A stretch of DNA of 64,000 nucleotides from assembly GCA_963798705.1 (NCBI GenBank), contig CAWCTW010000005.1:1364001-1428000 (forward strand), written 5' to 3'. The notes under the pieces were generated by a model, which saw nothing but the letters and a program-made list of their open reading frames with translations, did no database searches and was not told where the DNA came from. This DNA is from AC-56 sp963798705 (GTDB lineage: Bacteria > Actinomycetota > Thermoleophilia > Solirubrobacterales > 70-9). A program made the translations under genes and the position numbers. Below, piece by piece: positions 19,500 through 35,456 of this stretch (within the stretch, counting starts at the first letter, position 1; each line of letters begins with the position of its first letter).

Positions 19500-19985
19500 G
19501 TGGACGCCGAACGCCCCGTGCTTGCCCTGGACGTGGACGGTGTGATCAGCCTGTTCGGCTTCGAGGGGCCGATGGGGGATGCACCCGGCCGCTTCCACCT
19601 GATCAACGGCATGGCGCACTGCATCCCGGACCACGTGGGCGCGATGCTCGAGCGCCTGGCACCGCACTACGAGATCGTCTGGGCGACCGGCTGGGAGGAT
19701 CGCGCCAACGAGCGGCTTCCCGAGATCCTCGGGCTGCCGGGCGAGCTTCCGTTCCTGACCTTCGACGGCAGGGCCCGCTTCGGGACCGCGCACTGGAAGA
19801 TCGAGGCGATCGACCGATACGTCGGCGAGCGTCCGCTGGCCTGGGTCGACGACTCGATCGACGACACCTGCCGGGCCTGGGCGGACGAGCGACCCGCCCC
19901 CACCCTGCTGGTCGTCACGAAGTCCCACGTGGGTCTGACCGACGAGCACGTCGAGACCCTGCTCGGCTGGACACGAGCGGAGTAA
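19500..19985 (+). CDS. HAD-like family protein
   Basis: About 161 residues. The N-terminal LALDVDGVISLFGF matches HAD motif I (DxDG), ATGWED fits motif II, and LAWVDDSID fits the acidic motif IV. The exact substrate is unknown; short proteins of this type occur widely in actinobacteria as predicted secondary hydrolases. The GTG start (VDAERPVLAL) is chosen because the upstream 18 codons overlap the rpsL promoter area. It is followed after 12 bases by a small membrane protein gene. Confidence 0.75.
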   Translation: MDAERPVLALDVDGVISLFGFEGPMGDAPGRFHLINGMAHCIPDHVGAMLERLAPHYEIVWATGWEDRANERLPEILGLPGELPFLTFDGRARFGTAHWKIEAIDRYVGERPLAWVDDSIDDTCRAWADERPAPTLLVVTKSHVGLTDEHVETLLGWTRAE

Positions 19986-19997
19986 ACTGGCTGGCTC

Positions 19998-20324
19998 GTG
20001 GAGGGGTTCTGGCCGATCTTCTTCCTGGCGGTGGTCCTCAAGATCCCGGTCGCCGCCCTGCTCTACCTCGTCTGGTGGGCGATCCGCCAGACGCCGGAGA
20101 CCGAGGAGGCCCCGCCGGAGGCCGAGGACCGCGACCTCCTGCACTGGCGGCGCGAGCCCAAGCGGCCCCGCGACCCGCGCCGCGGCCCGCACGCACCGGA
20201 CGCCATGCCGGTCCCGTCCTGTCCACCGGGCGGCCGGACGCGCGTCCTCACACCGCCGGTCCCGGTTCGGGTCGCGACGGCCCACGCGCGGGGCTCGGCG
20301 GAGCCCGAGCGCGAGTCGGCTTAG
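19998..20324 (+). CDS. Small single-pass membrane protein
   Basis: Starts GTG (MEGFWPIFFLAVVLKIPVAA) with one transmembrane helix at residues 3-27 ending WWAIRQ, then an acidic stretch and a long Arg/Pro-rich cytoplasmic tail. It has 108 residues and no recognised domain. It is probably co-transcribed with the HAD-like gene 12 bases upstream. Its stop overlaps the end of a DUF559-type remnant on the other strand. Confidence 0.55.
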   Translation: MEGFWPIFFLAVVLKIPVAALLYLVWWAIRQTPETEEAPPEAEDRDLLHWRREPKRPRDPRRGPHAPDAMPVPSCPPGGRTRVLTPPVPVRVATAHARGSAEPERESA

Positions 20325-20466
20325 CGGCGCCGCGCGAGCGCCCCCACGACGCGCGCGAGCGTCGCCTCCGGCCCAGCGGCCAGCTGACGCCAGGTGACGC
20401 GCATCACCTGTAGGCCAAGCGCCGCTTGCGCAACCCGGCCTGGACCCGAACCGCGGCCCAGGAGGG
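20321..20466 (-). pseudogene. C-terminal remnant of a DUF559-type protein
   Basis: Directly after the rpoC stop the minus strand reads ALGLQVMRVTWRQLAAGP and then EATLARVVGALARRR before a TAA at 20321-20323. The pattern (a hydrophobic, then V.RVTWRQL, then a final helix) is the end of the DUF559 domain, like RVARYTWRDV in the intact copy at 35.5 kb. No start or catalytic part remains. Confidence 0.5.
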
Positions 20467-20468
20467 CC

Positions 20469-24488
<4,020 letters not shown>

Positions 24489-24528
24489 TAAGTGCCTTTC
24501 TCCTTAAGTTCCTGGGGGCCCTCGCCTC

Positions 24529-28080
<3,552 letters not shown>

Positions 28081-28110
28081 CTGGGCGACTCCTCAGATGG
28101 TCGTGGGACG

Positions 28111-28132
28111 CGAATCTGCGCAAGTAGATTCG
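28111..28132 (-). other. Hairpin in the rpoB 5' leader
   Basis: CGAATCT and AGATTCG (seven-base stem, loop of eight) lie about 30-50 bases before the rpoB ATG in the transcript. There is no U run, so it is not an intrinsic terminator. It may affect rpoB translation or be an RNase processing site between rplL and rpoB. Confidence 0.4.
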
Positions 28133-28165
28133 GGGCAGCAAGGCTCAAACGACGCGCGACCCTGC

Positions 28166-28195
28166 AAAATATCACAGGGCTGCACGACTAGGCAA
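28166..28195 (-). promoter_or_regulatory. Candidate sigma-70-type promoter for rpoBC
   Basis: On the minus strand TTGCCT is followed after 18 bases by TATTTT. The box lies inside CCCTGTGATATTTTGCAGGG, itself an imperfect inverted repeat, and the -35 side overlaps the palindrome CTAGGCTTGCCTAG. It is the most AT-rich spot in the rplL-rpoB gap. Confidence 0.4.
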
Positions 28196-28249
28196 GCCTA
28201 GCAGGCCGCTCTTTCGTCACTCGTTGAATTTGGTGCGTACGGGCCTCGA

Positions 28250-28645
28250 CTACTTGACCTCGACCTCGCCGCCGGCCTCCTCGAGGTCGGCCTTGAGCTT
28301 GTCGGCCTCCTCGCGGTCGAGGCCCTCCTTGACCGGCTTCGGCGCCTCGTCGACCAGCGCCTTGGCCTCCTTGAGGCCCAGCCCCGTGGCCGCGCGGACG
28401 GCCTTGATGACCTGGATCTTCTTGTCGCCGGGAGCGGTCAGGACCACGTCGACCGTCGCCGCCTCGGCCTCCGCCTCCGCGCCATCGGCGCCGGGCGCCC
28501 CCGCAGCGGGAGCCGCGGCCGCGACCGCGGTCGCCGAGACCCCGAACTCCTCCTCGAGCGCCTTGATGCGCTCGGAGAGCTCGAGCACGGAGATGCCCTT
28601 CAGCTCCTCGATCCACTGCTCGGTGGACATCGCCTTGGTTGCCAC
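28250..28645 (-). CDS. rplL: 50S ribosomal protein L7/L12
   Basis: Stalk protein that recruits translation GTPases. It has an N-terminal dimerisation domain (STEQWIEELKGISVLELSERI), an Ala-rich hinge, and a C-terminal domain with KKIQVIKAVRAATGLGLKEA. The GTG start at 28643-28645 shares a base with the frame-corrected rplJ TAG; an ATG five codons later is also possible. In the sequence as given it is in frame with rplJ because of a one-base shift in rplJ. Confidence 0.93.
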   Translation of the reverse strand: MATKAMSTEQWIEELKGISVLELSERIKALEEEFGVSATAVAAAAPAAGAPGADGAEAEAEAATVDVVLTAPGDKKIQVIKAVRAATGLGLKEAKALVDEAPKPVKEGLDREEADKLKADLEEAGGEVEVK

Positions 28646-29347
28646 TACTTTTCCTCCTCGGAATCGGATCCCTCGGAGCCCTCGCCTTCGGCTTCGGATT
28701 CCTCTGGGGTCGCTTCGCTTTCGGTTTCCTCTGAAGTCTCTGAATCGCTGGCGGCCGGCTCCTCCTCGGCCGCCGGCTCTTCCTGCGGGCTCCTCGGCCG
28801 CCGGCTCTTCTGCGGGCTCCTCGGCCCCGCCGACCAGCCCCTGCTCGGCGATCTGGCCCAGCCCGACGGCCAGGCCGGAGAGCATCGCCGCCAGCCCCCG
28901 GGTCAGGCCAGTGAGCGGGCTGGCCGTCATCCCGACCAGCTGCCCGTGCAGGACGTCGAGCCCGGGCAGGCGGGCGATCGCCTGAAACTGCTCCGGGTCG
29001 AGAGGCTCGCCGTCCATCAGCCCGCCCCGGTACTCGAGGACATCGTTCTGCCGGGCGAAGGTGGAGATGGCCTTCGCCGCGACGACCGCGTCGCCCTTGA
29101 CGAAGGTCAGCGCGATCGGCCCGTCCAGGAGCGGCTCGAGCTCGCTCGTCCCCGCCTGCTCGACGGCGCGCTTGGCGAGCCTGTTCTTGACGACGCGGAA
29201 GGTGGCATCGGCCTCCCGCAGGCGGGCGCGGAGCTCCGCCGCGTCCGGGACGCTGATGCCGCGGTAGTCGACCGCGAAGATCGTCTCGGTCTCGCCGAGT
29301 CGCTCGGCGATCTCCTGGACCGCGGCTGCCTTTTGTTCCTTGTTCAT
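28645..29347 (-). CDS. rplJ: 50S ribosomal protein L10, with a one-base frameshift in its tail
   Basis: Base of the L7/L12 stalk. MNKEQKAAAVQEIAERLG and the RVVKNRLAKRAVEQAG segment are typical. As written, the frame runs on into rplL, producing an apparent L10-L12 fusion. A GAGGAGCCCGCAGAAGAGCC unit occurs twice in the tail, and the second copy has one extra base at about 28782-28783. Removing it gives an acidic tail (EEPAEEPAAEEEPAASDSET and on) ending in TAG right at the rplL start. I therefore end rplJ there, at 233 residues. The extra base is either error or a recent slippage mutation. Confidence 0.9.
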
Positions 29348-29370
29348 CTCGATTCGGCCCGCAAATGAAT

Positions 29371-29392
29371 GAGCCCGCTCGCAGGCGGGCTC
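29371..29392 (-). promoter_or_regulatory. Hairpin in the rplJL leader
   Basis: GAGCCCGC / GCGGGCTC, eight-base stem with six-base loop, about 25 bases before the rplJ start. The 180-base gap between the DUF1254 gene and rplJ must contain the leader where L10-(L12)4 represses translation in other bacteria. The hairpin is visible; equating it with the L10 leader is an inference. Confidence 0.4.
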
Positions 29393-29527
29393 GAAGCATC
29401 AGCACGAACCTCACCTGCGCCGGTCTTCCGGGCCGCTTGGCTCGCGGCCCCGCCGGCGGTCTTGGGCAAGTCGACCGGCGATGTTAGCTGACGCCGCCGC
29501 GGCGGGCGCCTTCGGCTCAGCGGGGGA

Positions 29528-30964
29528 TCAGCGGGGGGTGATGGTCGGCGGGTCCCAGCCGCTGCCGTCGAGGATGCCGGGGATCGCCTCCGCCCTCGGG
29601 GCATAGAGCCGCAACAACAGGCGGAACGTCCCCGCCGGCGAGGGCAGCCAGTTCTGGCGCTCGAGCGGCCCCGTGGGCTCGCGGTGCTGGATGTAGGCGT
29701 CGAGCGAGCCGTCGGCGCCGTAGTGGAGGTCGGTGCGGTCGTTGAGCAGGTAGCGGTCGATCGGATTCGGGACGAAGAAGCCGTCGGTGTCGTACAGGCT
29801 GAGCGACCAGAAGGCCCGTGCCGGGGGGAGCCCGTCGGGCGGGAAGTGGAGCGTGTAGCGCTTGGCCCCGGTGAGCTCCTGCCCGGTGCGGTCGACCTGG
29901 GCGAGCGGATAGATCGCCTCCGGCGGCGTCAGCGCTCCGAGCCCGATCGCGGCCACGCTGGCGCGCCGCCGGTAATGGGTTCCGTAGCGCCCGGTCCGTG
30001 ACACCAGCCAGCCGTTGTGGGCCACGAAGCCGTCGACATAGGCATCGCGGACGTCGTCCAGCACGGCGTCGGGGCCGGCCGCCACGGCATCCCGCAGGCC
30101 TCGCCGCTGATCGCGGCTCAGGCTCGGGTCGTGGGATGGCTTCATCCCCGGCCCGACGCCGACGGCCGACAGCTTGCGCAGGACCGGCTCGTCGCGCCGC
30201 GGCGGCGGGAAGCGGTCCAGCAGCACCCCGAGCCGGTTCAGGAACGTCATGCCGGTCGGCATCGGGTGCTCCGTGGGCTTCGTATCGGGATTCCGCGGGT
30301 ATCGGGGGCGCCAGTCCGTCCCGTACCGGTTCAGCGGGGTCAGCCGGTAGCGCTTCTCGATCTTGACCACCCGCGGCACGTCGTCCTCCCCGCGAACGAG
30401 CGTGCGGGCGATGATCCAGACGCGCTGGTAGGGCGACTTGACGCGGTGCGCTCCCGCCGGGATTCGAACATGGTGCTGTCCCGGGCCGGTGATCACGTAA
30501 TCGCCGGGCCTCGTCCGGTGGACCGAGCCGAGGTTCTTCAAGTCCTCGGTGTAGGGGTCGAGAAGCGGGATGACGAAGTAGCGGTGGCGCACCTGCGGCA
30601 CGTGGACCACCATCGGCTGGCGGGAGAGGTCGAGCCAGGCGACCGAGTACAGGGTGTCGTGGTTGGGGGCGACCACGCTGCGGCTGGTCGGGTTGGCGAG
30701 CTTGTGCGCGCGGCTGAACCGGTTGACGGGGGCGAACCCCCGCCCCGTCGGCCTCTCGACGCTGGTCTGCGTGCGAAAGGTCTGGTTCGTCGTCACGAGC
30801 GGGAGCCCGTACTTGTAGGCGCGCATGCCGAGCGAGTAGGCGCGCTCGTAGTCGCGCTGCGAGGCCCGTGCGGCGGGCGATCCCAGGCACGCCAGTCCCA
30901 GAAGCGCGAAGAGCACCGCGCCAACGACCCCCCTGCGACGATGGCGCGCGTCGACCCCGCTCAT
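29528..30964 (-). CDS. DUF1254/DUF1214 domain protein, predicted exported
   Basis: 478 residues with a signal peptide (VVGAVLFALLGLACLG followed by SPAARAS). The DUF1254 part includes VAPNHDTLYSVAWLDLS and VIPLLDPYTEDLKNLGS; the C-terminal DUF1214 part includes FWSLSLYDTDGFFVPNPIDR and NWLPSPAGTFRLLLRLY. Biochemical function of the family is unknown. It lies between potC and rplJ and interrupts the usual rplA-rplJ neighbourhood. Confidence 0.88.
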   Translation of the reverse strand: MSGVDARHRRRGVVGAVLFALLGLACLGSPAARASQRDYERAYSLGMRAYKYGLPLVTTNQTFRTQTSVERPTGRGFAPVNRFSRAHKLANPTSRSVVAPNHDTLYSVAWLDLSRQPMVVHVPQVRHRYFVIPLLDPYTEDLKNLGSVHRTRPGDYVITGPGQHHVRIPAGAHRVKSPYQRVWIIARTLVRGEDDVPRVVKIEKRYRLTPLNRYGTDWRPRYPRNPDTKPTEHPMPTGMTFLNRLGVLLDRFPPPRRDEPVLRKLSAVGVGPGMKPSHDPSLSRDQRRGLRDAVAAGPDAVLDDVRDAYVDGFVAHNGWLVSRTGRYGTHYRRRASVAAIGLGALTPPEAIYPLAQVDRTGQELTGAKRYTLHFPPDGLPPARAFWSLSLYDTDGFFVPNPIDRYLLNDRTDLHYGADGSLDAYIQHREPTGPLERQNWLPSPAGTFRLLLRLYAPRAEAIPGILDGSGWDPPTITPR

Positions 30965-31001
30965 TGCGGCACCGTACCGCGCCGGCGCGCGGCCGCCGGC
31001 G

Positions 31002-31850
31002 CTATGTCCTCAGTGCGGGCCGGCGACGCGCGAGCAGGGCTCCGGCGAGCGCGAACACGACTCCGGTGAGGAAGATCAGCGTGCCCATGACGAACACCTG
31101 CGGCGGGATCCCGACCTTGACCGCGCCGTACACCCAGAGCGGGAAGGTGAGCGTCTGGCCGGCGACGAAGCTCGTGATGATGAAGTCGTCGATCGAGAGC
31201 GCGAAGGCGAGCAGCGCGGCCGCCAGGATGCCGGGGAAGATCAGCGGAAACGTCACCCTCCAGAACGCCACCCAGGGATTGGCGCCCAGGTCCTGGGCAG
31301 CCTCCACCAGGGCCTGGTCGAGGTCCCCCACCCGGGCCTGGACCACCACCACGACGAAGGCGATGTTGAAGGCGACGTGGGTGATGAGGATGGTCGTGAA
31401 CCCGCGCGGGACCCCGAGGTAGACGAAGAAGCCCAGGAGCGAGGCCCCGACGACGACCGACGGCGCCGCGATGTCGGCCAGGACGACCACGTCGCCCAGG
31501 CCGCGGCCGCGGAAGCGGTAGCGGGCCAGCGCGAGCGCGGCCGGGGTGCCCAGCGCGGTCGCGATCACCGTGCTGAGCGAGGCGATCTCCAGCGAGTGGA
31601 TGAGTGCGTCGGTGAGGTCGGAGATCTCGAACAGCCGGCCGTACCAGTCGAGCGTGAACCCGTTCCAGGCGAACGTCAGGCGTCCCGACGGCGCCTGGTT
31701 GAACCCGTAGAGCACCATGACCGCGATCGGTACCACGGTGTAGAGCAGCACCAGCACGACGTAGCTGGGCAGGATGAAGCGCGTCCACCGGCGCCTGGGT
31801 CCGCTGCCCGGTGGTGCCCCGCCGATTCGGGCGGTCGCCGCGGCGCTCAT
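31002..31850 (-). CDS. potC: Spermidine/putrescine ABC transporter permease PotC
   Basis: Inner-membrane permease of 282 residues with six predicted helices. The cytoplasmic EAA loop reads EAAQDLGANPWVAFWRVTFP, a good match to the family. It overlaps the potB stop by four bases (ATGA). It forms the last gene of a potD-potB-potC unit. Confidence 0.93.
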   Translation of the reverse strand: MSAAATARIGGAPPGSGPRRRWTRFILPSYVVLVLLYTVVPIAVMVLYGFNQAPSGRLTFAWNGFTLDWYGRLFEISDLTDALIHSLEIASLSTVIATALGTPAALALARYRFRGRGLGDVVVLADIAAPSVVVGASLLGFFVYLGVPRGFTTILITHVAFNIAFVVVVVQARVGDLDQALVEAAQDLGANPWVAFWRVTFPLIFPGILAAALLAFALSIDDFIITSFVAGQTLTFPLWVYGAVKVGIPPQVFVMGTLIFLTGVVFALAGALLARRRPALRT

Positions 31851-32716
31851 GAGTACTCCTGGAGGGTCCGCGTGCCGAAGGCGCGGGCGTACAGGTACAT
31901 GGCGGCGAGGAGAACGACCATGAGCATCAGCGCCAGCGCCGAGGCCAGCGGGTAGTTGGAGTTCTGGATGTACTGGGTCTGGATGACGTTGCCGATCATC
32001 GTCGTGCTCGGCCCGCCCAGGATCGCCGCGCTGACGTAGTCCCCGATGTTCGTGATCGCGACCAGCAGGATGCCGGCGTAGACCCCGGGCGCCGACAGCG
32101 GCAGGATCACCCGCAGGAACTGCTCGCGCGGGCTCGCGTAGAGGTCGGCCCCGGCGTCGACGAGGGCGCGGTCGATCTGCTCGAGCGAGACGTAGATCGG
32201 CAGCGCCATGAACGGCATCGCGTCATAGGTGAGGCCGGCGATCACCGCGCCCGGCGTCGAGAGGACGTGGAGCCCGCTCGGAACCAGGTGCAGGTCCTTG
32301 AGCGTTCCGAGCACGATCCCCTCGTCGGCGAGGATGAACTGCCACGAGAGGATCCGGATCACGAACGAGACGAAGAACGGCAGCAGGATCAGGAACAGCA
32401 GGATCGACTTGTAGCGGCCGCCGCGGAATGCGATCCAGTAGGCGACCGGGTACATGATGAGCAGGCTGAGCACGGTCGAGATCCCGCCGTAGAGGAACGA
32501 GCGCCCGTACTGGGTCGCGTAGGAGTCGATCGCGTCCGGGTAGATGCCGAAGTTCCAGGTGAGCGTGAAGCCCTTCACCGGGTTGCCGACCATCAGCGAG
32601 AGCGCCAGGATCGTCACCAGGGGGACGACGAAGAAGGCGAGGAGCCAGGCCGCGGCGGGCAGGCTCAGCAGGTACGGGATCGCCGATCGCCGCACGCGCG
32701 CGGCGACGGCGCTCAT
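31847..32716 (-). CDS. potB: Spermidine/putrescine ABC transporter permease PotB
   Basis: Permease of 289 residues. The ATG overlapping the potD stop gives MSAVAARVRRSAIPYLLSLP with a first helix AAAWLLAFFVVPLVTILALS. The EAA-type loop is DAGADLYASPREQFLRVILP. It pairs with PotC as the membrane channel of a polyamine importer. Confidence 0.93.
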   Translation of the reverse strand: MSAVAARVRRSAIPYLLSLPAAAWLLAFFVVPLVTILALSLMVGNPVKGFTLTWNFGIYPDAIDSYATQYGRSFLYGGISTVLSLLIMYPVAYWIAFRGGRYKSILLFLILLPFFVSFVIRILSWQFILADEGIVLGTLKDLHLVPSGLHVLSTPGAVIAGLTYDAMPFMALPIYVSLEQIDRALVDAGADLYASPREQFLRVILPLSAPGVYAGILLVAITNIGDYVSAAILGGPSTTMIGNVIQTQYIQNSNYPLASALALMLMVVLLAAMYLYARAFGTRTLQEYS

Positions 32717-33951
32717 GACTGGATGATCGGATCGAAGATCGAGGTGTATTCGTCGTGGTCCTCGACGCCCTTGAAGGTGTAGTAGTCGCGGAAGCGGCTC
32801 TCCATCTCCTTCGTGGGGAAGACCAGCGGGCTCTTGGCCACCGCCGGGTCGTCCAGCTGCGTCGCGATCACGTTCTTGGCGTCGGGAACGGGGCACAGGT
32901 ACCACACCCAGTCCTCGATCATCGCCTGGATCTTCGGCTGGTAGTAGAAGTTGATCCACTCCATCGCGTCGACGGGATGCGCGGCGTGCAGCGGGATCAT
33001 CGAGTTGTCGTGCCAGAGCATCGCCCCCTCCTCGGGGACGACGAACTTGAGGTTCGGAAAGCCGGAGTGGTTGGCCTGGAACACGTCGCCCGACCAGGCC
33101 TGGCTGATCCAGGTGTCGCCGTCCTCCAGCGCCTTGATGTAGCTCTGGTCGTAGTACTGGCGGACGATCCCGTCGTCGCGCTGCTTCTTCAACAGATCGG
33201 CGGCGGCGCGCCAGTCGTCGGGCGTGGAGTTCGCCTGGTCCTCCATGCCGTTGGCGAGCATCCCCACGGCTCCCAGCTCCGTGTCGTCGGACATCATCCC
33301 GACCTTGCCCTTGAAGGCCGGGTCGAACAGGTCCTTGACGCTGGTGATCTCCCGTCCGGTCTTGTCCCGGTCGTAGGCGATCCCGGTGAGCCCGGACTGC
33401 CAGGCGGCCGTGTAGGTGTTGCCGGGGTCGAAGCTGGGGTCGCGAACGGTGTCGGCCGCGTAGCGCTCGAAGTTGGGCATCCGGCTGTGATCGAGGGGGA
33501 TCAGCCAGCGGTTGCGCATCAGCTGCGTCAGCTCCCAGCCGTCGCTGATCACGATCAGGTCGTAGCCGATCGACTGCTTCGCCTGCAGGACCGGCCGGAT
33601 CTTGGCGAAGAAGGACGCGTTGTCCTGAATCACCGGCTTGTAGTTGACCTTGATCCCCGTCTGCTTGGTGAACCTGTCGATGCTCGGGTGCTTGCCGTGG
33701 CTCGTGTCGATGTAGAGCGGCCAGTTCGCCCAGTCGAGCGTGCCCTGCTTCTTCTGCTTCTCCCAGAAGGCGTCCCAGTCGACGTCGGCCCCTGCCCCGG
33801 TGCCCTTGGAGCCGCTGACCCCACAGGCGGCCAGGAAGCTCGCGAGCCCGGCGCTCGCGGCGCCGGCGGCCGCTCCGCGCACCAGGGTCCGGCGAGAGAG
33901 CCGAGCCTCGGTCAGACCGCGTATCAGCGCTGAGTCGACGTCCGGATTCAT
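32713..33951 (-). CDS. potD: Polyamine ABC transporter substrate-binding lipoprotein PotD
   Basis: 412 residues. The N-terminus has a twin-arginine motif (LSRRTLVRG) followed by a hydrophobic stretch and a lipobox (FLAAC), so it is probably a Tat-exported lipoprotein. The mature part is a PotD/SBP-type fold: LDWANWPLYID, SIGYDLIVISDGWEL, and aromatic pocket residues such as WLIPLDHSRMPN and SQAWSGDVFQAN. It is first in the potDBC unit. No PotA-type ATPase gene is present in the window. Confidence 0.93.
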   Translation of the reverse strand: MNPDVDSALIRGLTEARLSRRTLVRGAAAGAASAGLASFLAACGVSGSKGTGAGADVDWDAFWEKQKKQGTLDWANWPLYIDTSHGKHPSIDRFTKQTGIKVNYKPVIQDNASFFAKIRPVLQAKQSIGYDLIVISDGWELTQLMRNRWLIPLDHSRMPNFERYAADTVRDPSFDPGNTYTAAWQSGLTGIAYDRDKTGREITSVKDLFDPAFKGKVGMMSDDTELGAVGMLANGMEDQANSTPDDWRAAADLLKKQRDDGIVRQYYDQSYIKALEDGDTWISQAWSGDVFQANHSGFPNLKFVVPEEGAMLWHDNSMIPLHAAHPVDAMEWINFYYQPKIQAMIEDWVWYLCPVPDAKNVIATQLDDPAVAKSPLVFPTKEMESRFRDYYTFKGVEDHDEYTSIFDPIIQS

Positions 33952-34054
33952 GGCGTTCCTCCTTGATCCTCGCTGGCCGATCTCAGGTGGGAGGGACGTT
34001 ATCGACGCGGCCGCCGCCGCGGGCGGGTCGGCGGGCCGGTTCGCCCCGGGAGTG

Positions 34055-34825
34055 TCAGGAGGCTGACGGGGCGGCCTGCTCGGCTGCCTCGCCGGCGCCG
34101 TTGCCCGATGCCGCGCTCGCGATGATCTCCCCCTCGCGGGTTCGCGACTCGTCGACCCGCACGCCCGGCCCCATGCTGGTGGCCAGCGTGATCGACAGCA
34201 GGTAGCGGCCCTTGGCCGCCGCGGGCTTGGCGCGGACGATCTCGTCGACGACCGCCGCGTAGTTCTCGAGCAGGGCGCGCTCGTCGAAGCTCGCCTTGCC
34301 GATCGTCAGGTGAATCACGGCCTGGCGGTCGGTGCGGTACTCGACCTTGCCGGCCTTGGCCTCGCCGACGGCCTTGGCGATGTCGTTGGTCACGGTGCCG
34401 ACCTTCGGGTTCGGCATCTTGCCCTGCGGGCCGAGGATGCGCCCGAGCTTGGACACGACCGGACCCATGAGGTTGGGCGTGGCGATGGCGACGTCGAAGT
34501 CGGTGAAGCCCTCGTTGACCCGGTCGGCCAGGTCCTGCGCTCCGACGTGGTCGGCGCCGGCCTCCTCGGCGGCCCGGGCGGCGTCGCCGTCGGCGAATAC
34601 CGCAACCGTCACGTCCTTGCCCAGCCCGTGGGGCAGCGCCAGGGTCCCGCGGAGCTGCTCCTCCGCGTGGCGGACGTTGACGCCGAGGCGCATGTGCACC
34701 TCGACGGTCTCGTCGAACTTCGCCTGTGCCGTCTCCTTGACCAGGGCGACGGCCTCGGCCGGCGGGTAGTGGCGGCTCCGGTCGACCTTCTCGTAGGCCT
34801 CTCGATAGCGCTTGCCGTGGGCCAT
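34055..34825 (-). CDS. rplA: 50S ribosomal protein L1
   Basis: L1-stalk protein and, in other bacteria, repressor of the rplKA operon. Started at the ATG three bases after the rplK stop it is 256 residues: MAHGKRYREAYEKVDRSRHY, with GRILGPQGKMPNPKVGTV as signature. A short Ala/Glu tail (NGAGEAAEQAAPSAS) follows the core. Confidence 0.97.
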   Translation of the reverse strand: MAHGKRYREAYEKVDRSRHYPPAEAVALVKETAQAKFDETVEVHMRLGVNVRHAEEQLRGTLALPHGLGKDVTVAVFADGDAARAAEEAGADHVGAQDLADRVNEGFTDFDVAIATPNLMGPVVSKLGRILGPQGKMPNPKVGTVTNDIAKAVGEAKAGKVEYRTDRQAVIHLTIGKASFDERALLENYAAVVDEIVRAKPAAAKGRYLLSITLATSMGPGVRVDESRTREGEIIASAASGNGAGEAAEQAAPSAS

Positions 34826-34827
34826 CG

Positions 34828-35259
34828 CTACTCGAGCCCCTCCACGTCGACGCCCATCGAGCGGGCGGTGCCGGCGATGATCTTCGAGGCGGCGTCGAGG
34901 TCGTTGGCGTTCAGGTCGGGCATCTTGCGCTCGGCGATCTGGCGGACCTGCGCGGCGCTGATCGTGCCCACCTTGTCGCGGTTGGGCTCGCCGGAGCCCT
35001 TCTCCAGGCCGATGGCCTCCTTGATGAGGACCGCGGCGGGCGGCGTCTTGGTGATGAAGTCGAACGAGCGATCCTCGTAGACCGTGATCTCGACCGGGAT
35101 GATCGTGCCCGCGTCCTGCTGCGTCTGGGCATTGAACGCCTTGCAGAACTCCATGATGTTCACGCCGTGCTGACCCAGCGCGGGACCGACCGGAGGCGCG
35201 GGGTTGGCCGCCCCGGCCGGGATCTGGAGCTTGATCATCGTGAGGAGCTTCTTCGCCAT
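34828..35259 (-). CDS. rplK: 50S ribosomal protein L11
   Basis: GTPase-centre protein, 143 residues when started at MAKKLLTMIKLQIPAGAANP. The PPVGPALGQHGVNIMEFCK segment and the C-terminal NANDLDAASKIIAGTARSMG are typical. A longer open frame upstream lacks similarity. Confidence 0.97.
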   Translation of the reverse strand: MAKKLLTMIKLQIPAGAANPAPPVGPALGQHGVNIMEFCKAFNAQTQQDAGTIIPVEITVYEDRSFDFITKTPPAAVLIKEAIGLEKGSGEPNRDKVGTISAAQVRQIAERKMPDLNANDLDAASKIIAGTARSMGVDVEGLE

Positions 35260-35334
35260 GCGGCGGCTGAGGATACAGGGAGCAAGCCGAGCCGCCGGTC
35301 GGGCACGTCGAGCCCAGCGGAGGCCCACTTCCAC

Positions 35335-35365
35335 GCGCGAACGTCCTCAAATGAACCCATACGGT
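35335..35365 (-). repeat. Copy D of the dispersed short repeat
   Basis: Minus strand reads ACCGTATGGGTTCATTTG then AGGACGTTCGCG. It lies in the rplK upstream region, 75 bases before its start, and 40 bases before copy C. Confidence 0.55.
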
Positions 35366-35404
35366 GCACAATCGCCCACTCGCGCCGGGGGGAAGGAAGG
35401 CAGT

Positions 35405-35456
35405 GGCGCGAACGTCCGCAAATGCACCTGAACGTCCTCAGATGCACCCGTACGGT
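35405..35456 (-). repeat. Copy C of the dispersed short repeat, doubled
   Basis: Starts at the base immediately after the DUF559 gene stop. It reads ACCGTACGGGTGCATCTG AGGACGTTC followed by a second half-unit GGTGCATTTGCGGACGTTCG. The doubling of the second half is shared with the copy at the other end of the gene. Confidence 0.6.

Noticed and set aside
28250..29347. A single L10-L7/L12 fusion protein as a real gene
   Set aside because: Removing one base in a duplicated unit restores a normal acidic L10 tail, a stop overlapping the rplL start, and two standard proteins.
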